64,000 bases of DNA from Pedobacter nutrimenti (GCF_003208655.1 NZ_QKLU01000001.1:310001-374000), one strand, 5' to 3'; numbered from the stretch's first letter, positions 38,404 to 48,294 are shown. A program made the numbers and translations. The notes: a model not told the origin generated them from the letters alone.

Positions 38404-40296
38404 ATGAATAAAGCAGAAATCTTAAAACAATATTGGGGCTTCGATTCGTTCAGGCCATTGCAGGAGGATATTATTGATGCTGTGCTGGACAACAAAGATA
38501 CACTCGCATTGTTGCCAACCGGTGGTGGTAAATCGCTTTGTTTTCAGATACCAGCAATGCTTAAAGAGGGGATTTGTTTGGTGGTATCTCCTTTAATTGC
38601 GCTGATGAAAGATCAGGTTGAAAACCTCAAAGCCAAAGGTATTGAGGCGGTCGCCATTTATGCCGGAATGGGAAAACGTGAAATAGATATTCTTCTGGAT
38701 AATTGTATTTATGGCAACATCAAGTTCTTATACCTTTCTCCGGAACGGTTGATGTCTGAAATCGTTAAAGTGAGGATCTCTTATATGAAAGTGAGCCTTA
38801 TTGCCATAGATGAGGCGCATTGCATTTCACAATGGGGTTATGATTTCCGGCCACCTTACTTGCAGGTGAAGGCATTAAGGGAAATTCATCCAAAAACAGC
38901 AGTTATTGCACTCACAGCTACGGCAACTGAATTTGTAAGAAAAGATATTATTGAAAAACTGGAGCTGAAAAGTCCCGGGATTTTTGTCCAGAGTTTTGCA
39001 AGAAAGAATTTAAGTTACGTCGTCTTTGGACTGCAAGATAAATACAAAAAACTGATTGATATTACCCAGAAAGTGAAAGGCTCCGGGTTGGTCTATGTAA
39101 GAAACAGGAGAGAAACCGCAGAAATCTCTTTTTTTTTAAAAAGAAATCAGATTTCAGCCGATTTTTATCATGCAGGATTGAACAGGGAAGACCGGTCCCG
39201 AAAACAGGAAGACTGGAAAATGAACCGGACAAGGGTAATGGTAGCGACCAATGCTTTTGGCATGGGGATCGATAAACCGGATGTCAGATTTGTAGTCCAT
39301 TTGGACCTTCCTGAAAGCCTGGAGGCTTATTATCAAGAGGCTGGAAGGGCAGGAAGGGATGAACATCGTGCATTTGCAGTGTTGCTTGCCAATACTGCGG
39401 ACCAACAGGCCCTTGAGAATAAATACACTAATCATTTTCCTTCGATCGAGGAAATTAAAAAAACATATCACCACCTGGGCAGTTATTATCAGCTTGCTTA
39501 TGGTGCAGGTGAGGGTTTGAGTTTTCCATTTGATCTGGCAGACTATTGCAAAAAATTTGGATTGGGTGTTGTTAAAACGATAGCCGCATTGAAATTCCTG
39601 GAACACGATGGTTACCTGACCTTATCAGAAAATATATTTTTGCAGTCGAGGGTGTTGTTTTTGATAAGTAATGAAGACTTGTATAGATTTCAGATTGAAA
39701 ATGCCGGCTTTGATCCTTTAATCAAGGCCATATTGAGGTCGTATGGAGGCTCTTTTGATCAGTATGTTAAAATTAAAGAAGATGAACTGGCCAAAAGAGT
39801 AGGGGTGTCATTTAAAACTGTGACGGCAATGCTTCAACGTTTAAACGATTTGGAAGTAATGTCTTATTTACCACAAACAGACCAACCGCAACTGCAATTT
39901 TTGCAGGCCAGAACAGATCAGCTTCACCTGGATATTGACATTAAGTACATCGAACTGAGACGGAAAATCCAGGGGGACCAAATTAGTGCTGTATTAAATT
40001 ATGCCGGTTCAAACAGTTGCAGGAGTATTCAATTACTCAGTTATTTTGATGAAAAGTATGCTCCTAAATGCGGTGTTTGTGACATTTGTCTTGCAGAAAA
40101 AAGAGAGCTGGAGGCGGAAGAACTGGTGCAAAAAATTGAGTTTGAAATTGCAACCTTACTTCAGGTATCTGCCTATAGCCTCACCGATCTGGTTGCTACT
40201 TTAAGATCTGGTACGGAGTCGGATAAGCTAAAGCAGATTAGGGAGTTGCTTGATGCAGGCAAAATAAAAACCGATGGTAAAAACTATTATCTTTAA
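38404..40296 (+). CDS. recQ: ATP-dependent DNA helicase RecQ
   Basis: 630 residues from the ATG at 38404; a TTG 15 bases upstream in frame is possible but unneeded. Helicase motifs: LPTGGGKSLCF (Walker A), DEAHCISQWGYDFRP, ALTATAT, and YYQEAGRAGRD. The zinc-binding RecQ-Ct part has a distal Cys (NSCRSIQ) then CGVCDIC, followed by a winged helix. There is no obvious HRDC domain; the C-terminus ends with a short helical segment. Role: unwinding in recombination and repair. Confidence 0.95.
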   Translation: MNKAEILKQYWGFDSFRPLQEDIIDAVLDNKDTLALLPTGGGKSLCFQIPAMLKEGICLVVSPLIALMKDQVENLKAKGIEAVAIYAGMGKREIDILLDNCIYGNIKFLYLSPERLMSEIVKVRISYMKVSLIAIDEAHCISQWGYDFRPPYLQVKALREIHPKTAVIALTATATEFVRKDIIEKLELKSPGIFVQSFARKNLSYVVFGLQDKYKKLIDITQKVKGSGLVYVRNRRETAEISFFLKRNQISADFYHAGLNREDRSRKQEDWKMNRTRVMVATNAFGMGIDKPDVRFVVHLDLPESLEAYYQEAGRAGRDEHRAFAVLLANTADQQALENKYTNHFPSIEEIKKTYHHLGSYYQLAYGAGEGLSFPFDLADYCKKFGLGVVKTIAALKFLEHDGYLTLSENIFLQSRVLFLISNEDLYRFQIENAGFDPLIKAILRSYGGSFDQYVKIKEDELAKRVGVSFKTVTAMLQRLNDLEVMSYLPQTDQPQLQFLQARTDQLHLDIDIKYIELRRKIQGDQISAVLNYAGSNSCRSIQLLSYFDEKYAPKCGVCDICLAEKRELEAEELVQKIEFEIATLLQVSAYSLTDLVATLRSGTESDKLKQIRELLDAGKIKTDGKNYYL

Positions 40297-40324
40297 ATTG
40301 TGTTGAAACACAAAAATATCTATT

Positions 40325-41035
40325 ATGAAAAAACTGATCATCTTTGCTTCTGTAATCCCATTTTTTCTTTTCAGCTGTACTTCAAAATGTATAGAAGATT
40401 CCGGTGTTCGTAAAGAAAAAATAACCCCGGTAAAGGAGTTCTCTGAGATAGAAATAGGAGGCCCCATTAAACTCATTTTAAAGCAGGACAGTAGTTTTAA
40501 TGTTAAAATCTCTGCAGATTCAAGTATACTGGATAAAATCGAGGCCTCAGTTAGCGGGAGTACACTCCAACTGAAATTGGATACAGCGGCTTATTGCGGA
40601 AAAGATTCTATAGTCATTCATGCGGGGCTGAAAACGCTCAAATATTTGAAAACCCAAGCCAATAGTCAGGTATTCAGTGAGGGGAGACTTAATCTTCAGG
40701 ATGTTAAATTTATACTTAAAGGCAATACCGGTATTCACCTGGATATGAGTGCTGCTAAAGTGACAACTGATGTCGATGGAACTGCTCGTATTGATTTAAA
40801 GGGACAGGCTGGAAGCCACGAAGTTAAAACCAGGGGTGCTGTGGAATTAAATGCATTTGACTTTATTTCAGGGATATATCTGGTTGATCTTAAAGGCCTG
40901 GCCAAGGTAAATATTAATGTTTTAAATGACTTGAAAGTAAAAACGTCGGGAGCAACGGAAATTTATTATAAAGGAAATCCTAAAAATGTAAATGAACAAA
41001 AAACCGGTGCCGGAAAGCTGGAGAAGGTCAATTAA
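40325..41035 (+). CDS. GIN (DUF2807) domain lipoprotein
   Basis: 236 residues with a lipobox LFSC (Cys18). The mature part is a head-GIN/DUF2807 domain: it begins with KEFSEIEIGGPIKLILKQ and continues as repeating short beta strands with alternating hydrophobic residues, expected to form a right-handed beta-helix-like adhesin fold. Common in Bacteroidota and often regulated by extracytoplasmic signals; function unknown. Confidence 0.88.
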   Translation: MKKLIIFASVIPFFLFSCTSKCIEDSGVRKEKITPVKEFSEIEIGGPIKLILKQDSSFNVKISADSSILDKIEASVSGSTLQLKLDTAAYCGKDSIVIHAGLKTLKYLKTQANSQVFSEGRLNLQDVKFILKGNTGIHLDMSAAKVTTDVDGTARIDLKGQAGSHEVKTRGAVELNAFDFISGIYLVDLKGLAKVNINVLNDLKVKTSGATEIYYKGNPKNVNEQKTGAGKLEKVN

Positions 41036-41070
41036 AAATTTTTATATATTTTAGTTCCCTTGGATAATTT

Positions 41071-42393
41071 ATGGCGCTGAAAAATAATAAAAGGGTAATC
41101 CGGTCTTGGGCATTTTTTGACTGGGCAAACTCTTCATACAATCTGGTCATTACCTCAACTGTTTTTCCTGTTTACTATACCATTATTACCACTACAAAAG
41201 AGCATGGCGATCAGGTTTCTTTTTTTGGATTCAAATTTGTCAATACAGCTTTGTCCAATTATGCCCTGGCTTCGGCTTATTTGATTGTAGCGTTAATTTC
41301 TCCCTTTTTAACCTCAATGGCAGATCATAGAGGCAATAAAAGAATTTTTATGAAGCTTTTTACCTGGCTGGGCGCTTTATCCTGTTGTGCATTATACTTT
41401 TTTAAACTGGATACACTGGAGTTGGGCATTATATGTTTTACATTGGCTGCAATTGGTTATTCGGGTGGTTTTGTTTTCTACAATTCCTATCTGCCTGAAA
41501 TTGCTACTGCCGATCAGCAGGATGCGGTGAGTGCAAAGGGTTTTAGCTATGGCTATGTGGGGAGCGTGATTCTTCAGTTGATCTGTTTTGTCTTTCTCCT
41601 AATGCCGGACCGTTTTGGTATTACAGATGAAAGTTTTCCTCCAAGATTAACCTTTTTGCTGGTGGGGTTGTGGTGGATTGGATTTGCCCAAATCCCATTT
41701 CGGGTATTGCCAAAAGGAAGTCCGAATTTTAATCCGGAAGATCAGAAAAAAATATCAGGAGGTCTTATGGAGCTAAAAAAAGTATGGCATCAGATTAGGC
41801 AGATGAGTATAATGAAACGGTTTTTAATGGCCTTTATGTTTTATTCTATGGGGGTTCAGACTGTTATGCTTGTTGCCGCAAATTTTGGGGAAAAGATATT
41901 GCACCTGCCGACTTCGGGTTTGATTGCAGTTATCCTGATTGTTCAGCTTGTGGCCATTGCAGGGGCTAATTTAATGTCCCGTTTTTCAAGGCTTTACGGA
42001 AATATAAATGTGCTTTTATCCGTGGTGTTTATCTGGATTTTAATGTGCATTTCTGCTTATTATGTCAGCACGGGCAATCAGTTCTATTTACTGGCTGCAA
42101 TCATCGGCCTGATTATGGGGGGGATACAGTCTCTGTCCAGATCAACTTATTCCAAATACATACCCCATGGGACAGCAGATACAGCATCTTTCTTTAGTTT
42201 TTATGATGTAACCGAAAAACTTGCAATTGTAGCGGGATTGGCTAGCTTTGCATATATCGAGGAGTTGACCGGAAATATGCGCAACTCAGCGATTGCGCTG
42301 GCCTTGTTTTTTGTAATAGGTCTGGTGCTGTTGCTCTCTCTAAAAAGAACAGAATCTAAAGTAATTACTGGTGTTAAAACCAGTAGTTTTTGA
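41071..42393 (+). CDS. MFS transporter, UMF1 family
   Basis: 440 residues with 11-12 hydrophobic helices. The N-terminus SWAFFDWANSSYNLVITSTVFPVYY is diagnostic for the UMF1 (Atg22-like) family of the major facilitator superfamily; GGIQSLSRSTYSKYIP in the second half is also conserved. Substrate is unknown in bacteria (amino acid efflux in yeast vacuoles for Atg22). The LutA-like gene starts 13 bases downstream on the same strand, so they may be co-transcribed. Confidence 0.92.
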   Translation: MALKNNKRVIRSWAFFDWANSSYNLVITSTVFPVYYTIITTTKEHGDQVSFFGFKFVNTALSNYALASAYLIVALISPFLTSMADHRGNKRIFMKLFTWLGALSCCALYFFKLDTLELGIICFTLAAIGYSGGFVFYNSYLPEIATADQQDAVSAKGFSYGYVGSVILQLICFVFLLMPDRFGITDESFPPRLTFLLVGLWWIGFAQIPFRVLPKGSPNFNPEDQKKISGGLMELKKVWHQIRQMSIMKRFLMAFMFYSMGVQTVMLVAANFGEKILHLPTSGLIAVILIVQLVAIAGANLMSRFSRLYGNINVLLSVVFIWILMCISAYYVSTGNQFYLLAAIIGLIMGGIQSLSRSTYSKYIPHGTADTASFFSFYDVTEKLAIVAGLASFAYIEELTGNMRNSAIALALFFVIGLVLLLSLKRTESKVITGVKTSSF

Positions 42394-42406
42394 AAAGCGT
42401 TGATAG

Positions 42407-43144
42407 ATGAAGATAGAATTATTTGTTCCCTGTTTTGTAGATCAAATGTACCCCGAAACTGCTTTTAACACCATAAAGGTATTGGAAAAGGCAGGTTGTG
42501 AAATCAGTTACAATGCCGGTCAGACTTGTTGCGGTCAGCCGGCTTATAATGCAGGTTACTGGGAAGAGGCAAAGGAAACAGGAAATAAGTTTTTGACGGA
42601 TTACTCAGACCAGAAATATATTGTTGCACCCTCAGCTTCTTGTGTTGGTATGGTGAAAAATGGATTTAATGATTTGTTTACCAATACGATTGTTCACAAC
42701 AAATGCAGAAGTATACAAGCCAATATATTTGAATTGTCAGATTTTTTGGTGAATATCCTCAAGAAGGATTATTTTGGTGCTGAACTGGATGGACGGGCAG
42801 TTTATCATGATTCTTGTAGTGGTTTAAGGGAATGTAAGATAAAAGAAGAGCCAAGACTGCTGCTCTCTAAAGTTCATGGACTGGAGATGGTTGAAATGAA
42901 AGACACGGACATGTGCTGCGGTTTTGGCGGAACATTTTCTGTCAAGTTCGACGCCATTTCTTCTGCGATGGCCGAACAGAAGGTGAACAGAGCATTGGAA
43001 CAGGAGGTTGACTTTATCATCTCTACAGATCTTTCTTGTCTTATGCATCTTCAGGGTTATATAGATAAAAACAATATTCCACTGAAAACCATGCATCTTG
43101 CTGATGTGCTGGTGAGTGGCTGGCTGGAAAGTACCGAATATTAA
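42407..43144 (+). CDS. (Fe-S)-binding protein, LutA/YkgE-like
   Basis: 245 residues with two cysteine-rich CCG domains: CCGQPAYNAGY in the N-terminal half and DMCCGFGGTFS in the C-terminal half, each preceded by the conserved upstream cysteine. The family includes LutA, one of three subunits of the lactate utilisation complex, and GlcF/HdrD-like electron-transfer proteins. No lutB or lutC is adjacent here, so a lone role or partners elsewhere must be assumed. Confidence 0.9.
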   Translation: MKIELFVPCFVDQMYPETAFNTIKVLEKAGCEISYNAGQTCCGQPAYNAGYWEEAKETGNKFLTDYSDQKYIVAPSASCVGMVKNGFNDLFTNTIVHNKCRSIQANIFELSDFLVNILKKDYFGAELDGRAVYHDSCSGLRECKIKEEPRLLLSKVHGLEMVEMKDTDMCCGFGGTFSVKFDAISSAMAEQKVNRALEQEVDFIISTDLSCLMHLQGYIDKNNIPLKTMHLADVLVSGWLESTEY

Positions 43145-43266
43145 ATTGTAACAATAATATTAAATCAAGACGGACCAGCTTGATCAAAATAAATCCTAAA
43201 TTCAGGAAGAATATGGATGTAATGATCTGAAATTCGATTTAGCTAAAACAAAATAATTATAAGAAA

Positions 43267-44103
43267 ATGAAGACAATCCTTGTTGCTGTGGCCAGCCTTT
43301 TGGCAATGTCCTTACAGGTAAATGCACAGCAAAAAAAATCTGGTGCTATACAATTTGAATCGCGTTTTGATCCGGCCGTAATGGCTGAAGCAAATGGAAT
43401 TAAGCTTAATGAAGAAATGCTTGCCCGTTTGCCTAAAAGTTCAAAAGTAGATTTTGAACTTTTATTCAATGCGACCAATGCAAGTTATACCAAAGTAGAA
43501 GATACTGAAGACAGCAATGGTGGGGGCGGCGGTGGTGGTTTCCGTTTTGGAGCAGGTGCAGCAAGCAGGGACTATTATTATAATTTCGCCGATCATAAAC
43601 TGACCGCTGTTTTTGATTTGAATGATACGACTTATTTCATGGAGAATCAATTGGGAAAGGCCGATGTTTCTTTTATGGGAATGGGGGGACGGGGGCCTGC
43701 TACACCGCCTGTAATAGAATATGTAAAATCTGATGAAACCAAAAAAATTGTTGGCTTCACTTGCAATAAAGTCATCATTAAAACGACGACTAAAAGAAAA
43801 ATCCTGGATGTAGAAAGGGAAATTGTAGATGAAACAGCACTGTGGTATACAAAAGACCTTGGTTTCGATTTTTCTCCAAACCCAGTGCAATGGACCGAAG
43901 GAGCAGTTCTTGCTATTGAAAGCAAAGGCTCAAGTACCGTAGCTAAAAGCATTGAATTCAGAAATGTAAGTTCCAAAGATGTAAACCTTCCTAAAAAAGG
44001 AACTGTGATTAGCCCGGATGCTTATAAGGCAAAGATGGAGCAGCGTATGAAAATGATGAGGAACAGGCAAGGTCAGGGCGGCAGATCAATTATGATAAAT
44101 TAA
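43267..44103 (+). CDS. GLPGLI/DUF4412-like secreted protein
   Basis: 278 residues with a signal peptide ending VNAQ. A glycine run (SNGGGGGGGFRFGAG, about 81-95) precedes the conserved segment TKKIVGFTCNKVIIKTTTKR and TALWYTKDLGF, the pattern of the GLPGLI and DUF4412 families of exported Bacteroidota proteins. The exact GLPGLI signature itself is not seen. The C-terminus is rich in Met, Arg and Gln. Single gene; function unknown. Confidence 0.68.
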   Translation: MKTILVAVASLLAMSLQVNAQQKKSGAIQFESRFDPAVMAEANGIKLNEEMLARLPKSSKVDFELLFNATNASYTKVEDTEDSNGGGGGGGFRFGAGAASRDYYYNFADHKLTAVFDLNDTTYFMENQLGKADVSFMGMGGRGPATPPVIEYVKSDETKKIVGFTCNKVIIKTTTKRKILDVEREIVDETALWYTKDLGFDFSPNPVQWTEGAVLAIESKGSSTVAKSIEFRNVSSKDVNLPKKGTVISPDAYKAKMEQRMKMMRNRQGQGGRSIMIN

Positions 44104-44113
44104 TATTTTAGCC

Positions 44114-44121
44114 TACCTTTG
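44114..44121 (+). promoter_or_regulatory. Candidate -7 element of the thrS cluster
   Basis: TACCTTTG, a perfect TAnnTTTG box 73 bases before thrS. The leader hairpin begins about 10 bases downstream. No clear -33 TTTG. Confidence 0.42.
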
Positions 44122-44131
44122 TACCTGAAAG

Positions 44132-44154
44132 AAAATCACATTGTAGGTGATTTT
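44132..44154 (+). other. Hairpin in the thrS 5' leader
   Basis: AAAATCAC / GTGATTTT, perfect 8-bp stem with a 7-base loop, close to the predicted transcript start. It is followed by an A/T-rich stretch, not a clean T-run. Possible 5' stabiliser or a binding site for autoregulation. Confidence 0.5.
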
Positions 44155-44193
44155 AATAAAATATATTTATTTACTTATAAATCATAGTTGTAG

Positions 44194-46119
44194 ATGATTC
44201 ACATTACACTACCTGACGGCTCCGTACGTCAGTATGAAAAGGGTACAAGTGCCCATCAAATCGCTTTATCAATTTCTGAGGGCCTTGCCCGTAACGTTTT
44301 GGCCGCCGAGGTCAATGGTGAAATCTGGGATTCTTCCAGAGGTATTGAAACTGATGCTACAGTTAAATTGTTGACCTGGAATGATGCAGAAGGAAAATCG
44401 ACCTTTTGGCATTCTTCTGCTCACTTAATGGCGGAGGCCCTGGAAGCTCTTTACCCAGGAACCAAGTTTGGTATCGGACCAGCTATTGAAACAGGTTTTT
44501 ATTATGATGTAGATTTTGGTGACCGGGAATTTTCGTCTGATGACTTTAAGGCCATAGAAACCAAGATTTTGGAACTGGCTAAACAAAAAGAAGTTTTTGT
44601 CCGGGAACAGGTCTCTAAATCTGATGCTTTAAAATATTTTACAGAAAAAGGAGACGAATACAAACTGGATCTGATCGATGGCCTGGAAGACGGAAAGATT
44701 ACTTTTTATACTCAGGGTCAGTTTACAGATCTTTGCCGGGGCCCTCACATTCCAAATACAGGATTTATAAAGGCTGTAAAACTGATGAATGTTGCCGGAG
44801 CTTATTGGAGAGGTGATGAAACCAGAAAACAGTTGACCCGTATTTATGGAGTAACTTTTCCTAAGGCAAGCGAACTGACAGAATATCTTCATATGATTGA
44901 AGAGGCAAAAAAAAGGGACCATCGTAAGTTGGGTAAGGAATTGGAACTTTTTGCATTTTCTGAAAAAGTTGGAATGGGTTTACCTTTATGGCTACCTAAA
45001 GGAACAGCCCTGCGCGAACGTCTGGTTCAGTTTTTGACAAAGGCGCAAGGTAAAGCGGGGTATGAACAAGTGGTTACTCCTCATATAGGACATAAAAATT
45101 TGTATATCACTTCCGGTCATTATGAGAAATATGGCAAAGATTCTTTTCAGCCGATTAAGACACCACAGGAAGGAGAAGAGTTCTTTTTAAAACCAATGAA
45201 CTGTCCTCACCATTGTGAAATTTACAAGGTGAAACCCCGTTCTTATAAGGATCTGCCTTTGCGTTTTGCAGAATTTGGTACAGTATACCGGTATGAACAA
45301 AGTGGTGAACTTCATGGTTTAACAAGAGTACGTGGCTTTACACAGGATGATGCACACCTGTTTTGCCGTCCGGACCAGGTCAAAGAAGAGTTTAAAAAAG
45401 TAATTGACCTTGTACTATATGTATTTAAATCTTTAGGTTTTAATGACTATATCGCACAGGTTTCTTTAAGAGATCCTGAAAATAAGTCCAAGTATATAGG
45501 TACCGATGAAAACTGGCGTTTAGCCGAAGCTGCAATTATTGAGGCTGCCGATGAAAAAGGCCTGCCTACCGTTGTGGAATTTGGTGAAGCAGCGTTTTAT
45601 GGTCCTAAACTTGACTTTATGGTAAAAGATGCCTTGGGAAGGAAATGGCAGCTGGGGACTATTCAGGTAGATTATAACTTGCCGGAGCGGTTTGAACTGG
45701 AATATACAGGCAGTGACAATCAGAAACACAGGCCCGTTATGATCCATCGCGCACCATTCGGTTCTTTGGAGCGTTTTATAGCTGTGTTAATTGAACATTG
45801 TGCTGGGAACTTCCCTTTATGGCTTTCACCTGAGCAGTTTATTATTCTTCCGATCTCAGAAAAATATGAAGAATATGCGAAAAAAGTTTCAGATGAATTA
45901 AATAATTCCGATATTCGCGGTTTGATTGACTTTCGTGATGAAAAGATTGGAAGGAAAATCAGGGATGCAGAGGTTAAAAAGATCCCTTACATGCTGATTA
46001 TCGGAGAAAAAGAAATGGCTGAAGGCAGGGTGTCGGTAAGAAAACATGGAGAGGGAGATGTAGGAGAAATGACACTGCAGGAGTTTAGTGAATTATTAAT
46101 TAAAGAAATAACCGTTTAA
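44194..46119 (+). CDS. thrS: Threonyl-tRNA synthetase
   Basis: 641 residues, class II synthetase. Domains in order: TGS (1-62, [17 protein letters not shown]), editing N2 domain with [11 protein letters not shown], the catalytic core with MNCPHHC (zinc Cys), [23 protein letters not shown], and the anticodon-binding domain ending in the [19 protein letters not shown] segment. First gene of the conserved thrS-infC-rpmI-rplT cluster, 13 bases before infC. Confidence 0.97.
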   Translation: MIHITLPDGSVRQYEKGTSAHQIALSISEGLARNVLAAEVNGEIWDSSRGIETDATVKLLTWNDAEGKSTFWHSSAHLMAEALEALYPGTKFGIGPAIETGFYYDVDFGDREFSSDDFKAIETKILELAKQKEVFVREQVSKSDALKYFTEKGDEYKLDLIDGLEDGKITFYTQGQFTDLCRGPHIPNTGFIKAVKLMNVAGAYWRGDETRKQLTRIYGVTFPKASELTEYLHMIEEAKKRDHRKLGKELELFAFSEKVGMGLPLWLPKGTALRERLVQFLTKAQGKAGYEQVVTPHIGHKNLYITSGHYEKYGKDSFQPIKTPQEGEEFFLKPMNCPHHCEIYKVKPRSYKDLPLRFAEFGTVYRYEQSGELHGLTRVRGFTQDDAHLFCRPDQVKEEFKKVIDLVLYVFKSLGFNDYIAQVSLRDPENKSKYIGTDENWRLAEAAIIEAADEKGLPTVVEFGEAAFYGPKLDFMVKDALGRKWQLGTIQVDYNLPERFELEYTGSDNQKHRPVMIHRAPFGSLERFIAVLIEHCAGNFPLWLSPEQFIILPISEKYEEYAKKVSDELNNSDIRGLIDFRDEKIGRKIRDAEVKKIPYMLIIGEKEMAEGRVSVRKHGEGDVGEMTLQEFSELLIKEITV

Positions 46120-46132
46120 ATAAGAAACAAAT

Positions 46133-46702
46133 TTGGCATTAGGCAGACCAGGATTTAATAGGGGACCACGTCCTCCTTTTAAGAAAAAAGAAGCAGAACA
46201 TAATATTAATCAGTTTATCAAGGCTCAGGAGGTGAGATTAGCTGGAGATAATGTTGAACCGGGGATCTATCCTTTGGCAAAAGCTTTGGCACTTGCCGAC
46301 GAATTGGAACTTGACCTTGTTGAAATTTCTCCCAATGCAGTTCCTCCGGTTTGCAGGATTATAGATTACAGTAAGTTTGTTTACGAGCAAAAGAAAAAGC
46401 AGAAAGAGATCAAAGCAAACGCTAAACAAACGGTTATAAAGGAAATTCGTTTTGGTCCTAATACCAATGACCACGATTTTCAGTTTAAACTGAAACATGC
46501 AATCAGTTTCCTTGAGAACGGAGAAAAGGTAAGGGCCTATGTGCATTTCAAGGGAAGAGCGATTGTTTATAAAGAACAGGGAGAAATTCTTTTGCTTAAA
46601 TTTGCCCAGGCGCTGGAAGAAATAGGAAAAGTAGAATTGCTACCAAAATTAGAAGGTAAACGTATGTTTTTAACGCTTGCCCCGAAAGTTGCAAAAAAAT
46701 AA
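46133..46702 (+). CDS. infC: Translation initiation factor IF-3, TTG start
   Basis: 189 residues. N-domain with [15 protein letters not shown] and [20 protein letters not shown], linker [12 protein letters not shown]-domain with [20 protein letters not shown] and HFKGRAI. The C-terminus is short and lacks the long acidic tail seen in some phyla. The only start that keeps the normal N-terminus ([19 protein letters not shown]) is TTG at 46133. IF-3 discriminates against non-ATG starts, so an unusual start codon on infC fits the known autoregulation principle (AUU in E. coli). Confidence 0.96.
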   Translation: MALGRPGFNRGPRPPFKKKEAEHNINQFIKAQEVRLAGDNVEPGIYPLAKALALADELELDLVEISPNAVPPVCRIIDYSKFVYEQKKKQKEIKANAKQTVIKEIRFGPNTNDHDFQFKLKHAISFLENGEKVRAYVHFKGRAIVYKEQGEILLLKFAQALEEIGKVELLPKLEGKRMFLTLAPKVAKK

Positions 46703-46728
46703 ATAAATTACATAAATAAACACAGGTT

Positions 46729-46929
46729 ATGCCAAAAATGAAAACCAATTCCAGTGCTAAAAAGCGTTTTTCGCTTACTGGAACAGGTAAAATCGCAAGG
46801 AAGAACGCATACAAAAGCCACATCTTAACAAAGATGTCCACAAAACGTAAGCGTAATTTAAGCCACACCAGTATGGTGTCTGACGCAGACATGGGCAACG
46901 TTAAACGTATGCTTTGCATCGGTAAATAA
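46729..46929 (+). CDS. rpmI: 50S ribosomal protein L35
   Basis: 66 residues beginning [22 protein letters not shown], the family signature, and highly basic throughout. It lies between infC and rplT as in most bacteria, 26 bases after infC. Confidence 0.98.
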   Translation: MPKMKTNSSAKKRFSLTGTGKIARKNAYKSHILTKMSTKRKRNLSHTSMVSDADMGNVKRMLCIGK

Positions 46930-47003
46930 TTAATTTTTAACCAGGTACCCGGTAGTAAGTTTGCTGAAATACGCAACGCCGTTTATCAAAAAACAACAAC
47001 AAC

Positions 47004-47348
47004 ATGCCACGTTCGGTAAACGCAGTAGCTTCGAGAAGAAGAAGGAAAAAAGTCCTAAATATGGCCAAAGGCTATTGGGGATCAAGAAGCAAGGTTTTCA
47101 CCATTGCTAAAAATACGGTAGAAAAAGGTTTGCAATATGCATACCGTGACCGTAAAGTTAAGAAAAGAGAATTCCGCGGATTGTGGATTCAGCGTATCAA
47201 TGCTGGTGCACGTCAGCACGGTATATCTTACTCTCAGTTAATTGGTAAATTGGCGAGCAAAAACATCGGTTTGAACCGTAAAGTTTTAGCTGATTTAGCC
47301 ATGAACCATCCAGAAGCTTTTAAAGCTGTAATTGATGCAGTAAAATAA
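47004..47348 (+). CDS. rplT: 50S ribosomal protein L20
   Basis: 114 residues with the N-terminal basic tail ([25 protein letters not shown] in part) and the conserved ILADLAM-type C-terminal globular domain ([14 protein letters not shown]). L20 is an early assembly protein and in several bacteria represses its own operon by binding a leader that mimics its rRNA site; I could not identify such a structure in the 74-base gap upstream. A strong terminator follows. Confidence 0.98.
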   Translation: MPRSVNAVASRRRRKKVLNMAKGYWGSRSKVFTIAKNTVEKGLQYAYRDRKVKKREFRGLWIQRINAGARQHGISYSQLIGKLASKNIGLNRKVLADLAMNHPEAFKAVIDAVK

Positions 47349-47367
47349 ATATACCATATAGGTTAAC

Positions 47368-47399
47368 AAAAAAGGGAACTACATCAGTTCCCTTTTTTT
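47368..47399. terminator. Intrinsic terminator after rplT
   Basis: A-run, stem GGGAACT / AGTTCCC, 6-base loop, 7-base T-run. It ends the thrS-infC-rpmI-rplT transcript and also faces the convergent regulator gene. Confidence 0.94.
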
Positions 47400-47425
47400 A
47401 TTGGCTTATTTTTTTCAGCAGCTTA

Positions 47426-48202
47426 CTAATTTTTATTAAGCTGAGATAATGATTTTTGCATCTGGGACATCATAGAAGTTAAGGTCTCAATGGTTGGCTC
47501 AGGTGTCGGATCAGGCAGACTGGAAGTAAAATAGGCCTTGGCTTTCCAGATTTCAAGAATATCGTCAGGCGCTATACTGTATGGATCGTACACTTTATTA
47601 TCTGAAATGAGCTTTAGCTCTTTGTTTTCTTTGAATCTGTTGCCGGCCCTTTTATAAACGACGCCTTCATTTTTACTGATAACCACATAAGTTTCACCAG
47701 TTTTTACATCATTCCAGTTGTCCAGGTATTCTCCTATAATAATACTTCCGGGTTGTATTGGAAGCATAGAATCACCTGTAATTTCAAAAGCCCTGAAAGT
47801 TCCTTGTTTAAGAGAAGGGAGGGGCAAATGAAATTTAGGGAGTTCCCTGATGTATTCAGGATCTGAAAACCCATTCAGGTAACCTGCACTTGCTTTTACC
47901 GGAACGAGTTCTATATTTTCGTTGTCATCCTTATCTACCGATATGCTAAGTATTCTAAGATTAGAACCCTGGGCTTTAAGCTTGGGCTTCCACTTGTCGT
48001 CAATTTGCTCATTGATAAACTCATCTATGGAAAAATCATAGTATTCTGCTATTTTTTTTAGCAAGTCGTACTTTGGTTCTGCACGATCTTCCTCATAGGC
48101 CCCAACTAAAGAACGCTTAATTCCAATAGTATCAGCAAATTGCTGTTGGGTAAGGCCTTTTTTCTTTCTGAGGTATTTGAGATTGGATGAAATATTCGAC
48201 AT
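47426..48202 (-). CDS. XRE family regulator with S24 (LexA-like) self-cleavage domain
   Basis: 258 residues. Residues 5-65 are an HTH_3 domain (LRKKKGLTQQQFADTIGIKR, then SLVGAYEEDRAEP). The S24 domain has the cleavage bond Ala106-Gly107 in VKASAGYLNG, the nucleophile Ser145 in ITGDSM and the general base Lys184 in VVYKRAG, so all parts needed for RecA-type induced autocleavage are there. A Pro-rich link and a C-terminal helical tail of about 25 residues follow. It is divergent from the GIY-YIG-like gene; three ACTAA-N5-TTAGT sites lie between. It may serve as a damage-responsive repressor, as phage CI or LexA do, though no other phage genes surround it. Confidence 0.9.
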   Translation of the reverse strand: MSNISSNLKYLRKKKGLTQQQFADTIGIKRSLVGAYEEDRAEPKYDLLKKIAEYYDFSIDEFINEQIDDKWKPKLKAQGSNLRILSISVDKDDNENIELVPVKASAGYLNGFSDPEYIRELPKFHLPLPSLKQGTFRAFEITGDSMLPIQPGSIIIGEYLDNWNDVKTGETYVVISKNEGVVYKRAGNRFKENKELKLISDNKVYDPYSIAPDDILEIWKAKAYFTSSLPDPTPEPTIETLTSMMSQMQKSLSQLNKN

Positions 48203-48231
48203 AAAATAAAAATTAAAAATAATTTGTTTTT

Positions 48232-48246
48232 ACTAATATTGTTAGT
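48232..48246. promoter_or_regulatory. Operator site 1 (ACTAA-N5-TTAGT)
   Basis: A perfect 5+5 inverted repeat ACTAA/TTAGT with spacer TATTG, extended to TACTAA/TTAGTA. It lies nearest the regulator gene in the divergent promoter region. Confidence 0.62.
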
Positions 48247-48254
48247 ATTATTGT

Positions 48255-48269
48255 GCCAATAAAGTTAGT
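48255..48269. promoter_or_regulatory. Operator site 2 (degenerate left half)
   Basis: GCCAA-TAAAG-TTAGT, with a perfect right half and a 3/5 left half. Its centre is 23 bases from site 1. It lies between a TTG (48251-48253) and TATTATTTG (48272-48280), which may be the promoter of the GIY-YIG gene. Confidence 0.5.
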
Positions 48270-48286
48270 AATATTATTTGGTCATA

Positions 48287-48294
48287 CAAATATA
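48287..48294 (-). promoter_or_regulatory. Candidate -7 element of the regulator gene
   Basis: TATATTTG on the minus strand, a perfect TAnnTTTG box, 85 bases upstream of the ATG. Operator site 3 lies directly upstream, in the place of the -33/-7 spacer, which suits autorepression. Confidence 0.45.

Noticed and set aside
39154..39606. 150-codon frame antisense to recQ
   Set aside because: Shadow frame inside the helicase region.
43145..43266. Terminator from TCAAG/CTTGA repeat
   Set aside because: Only 5 bp with a 9-base loop and no T-run.
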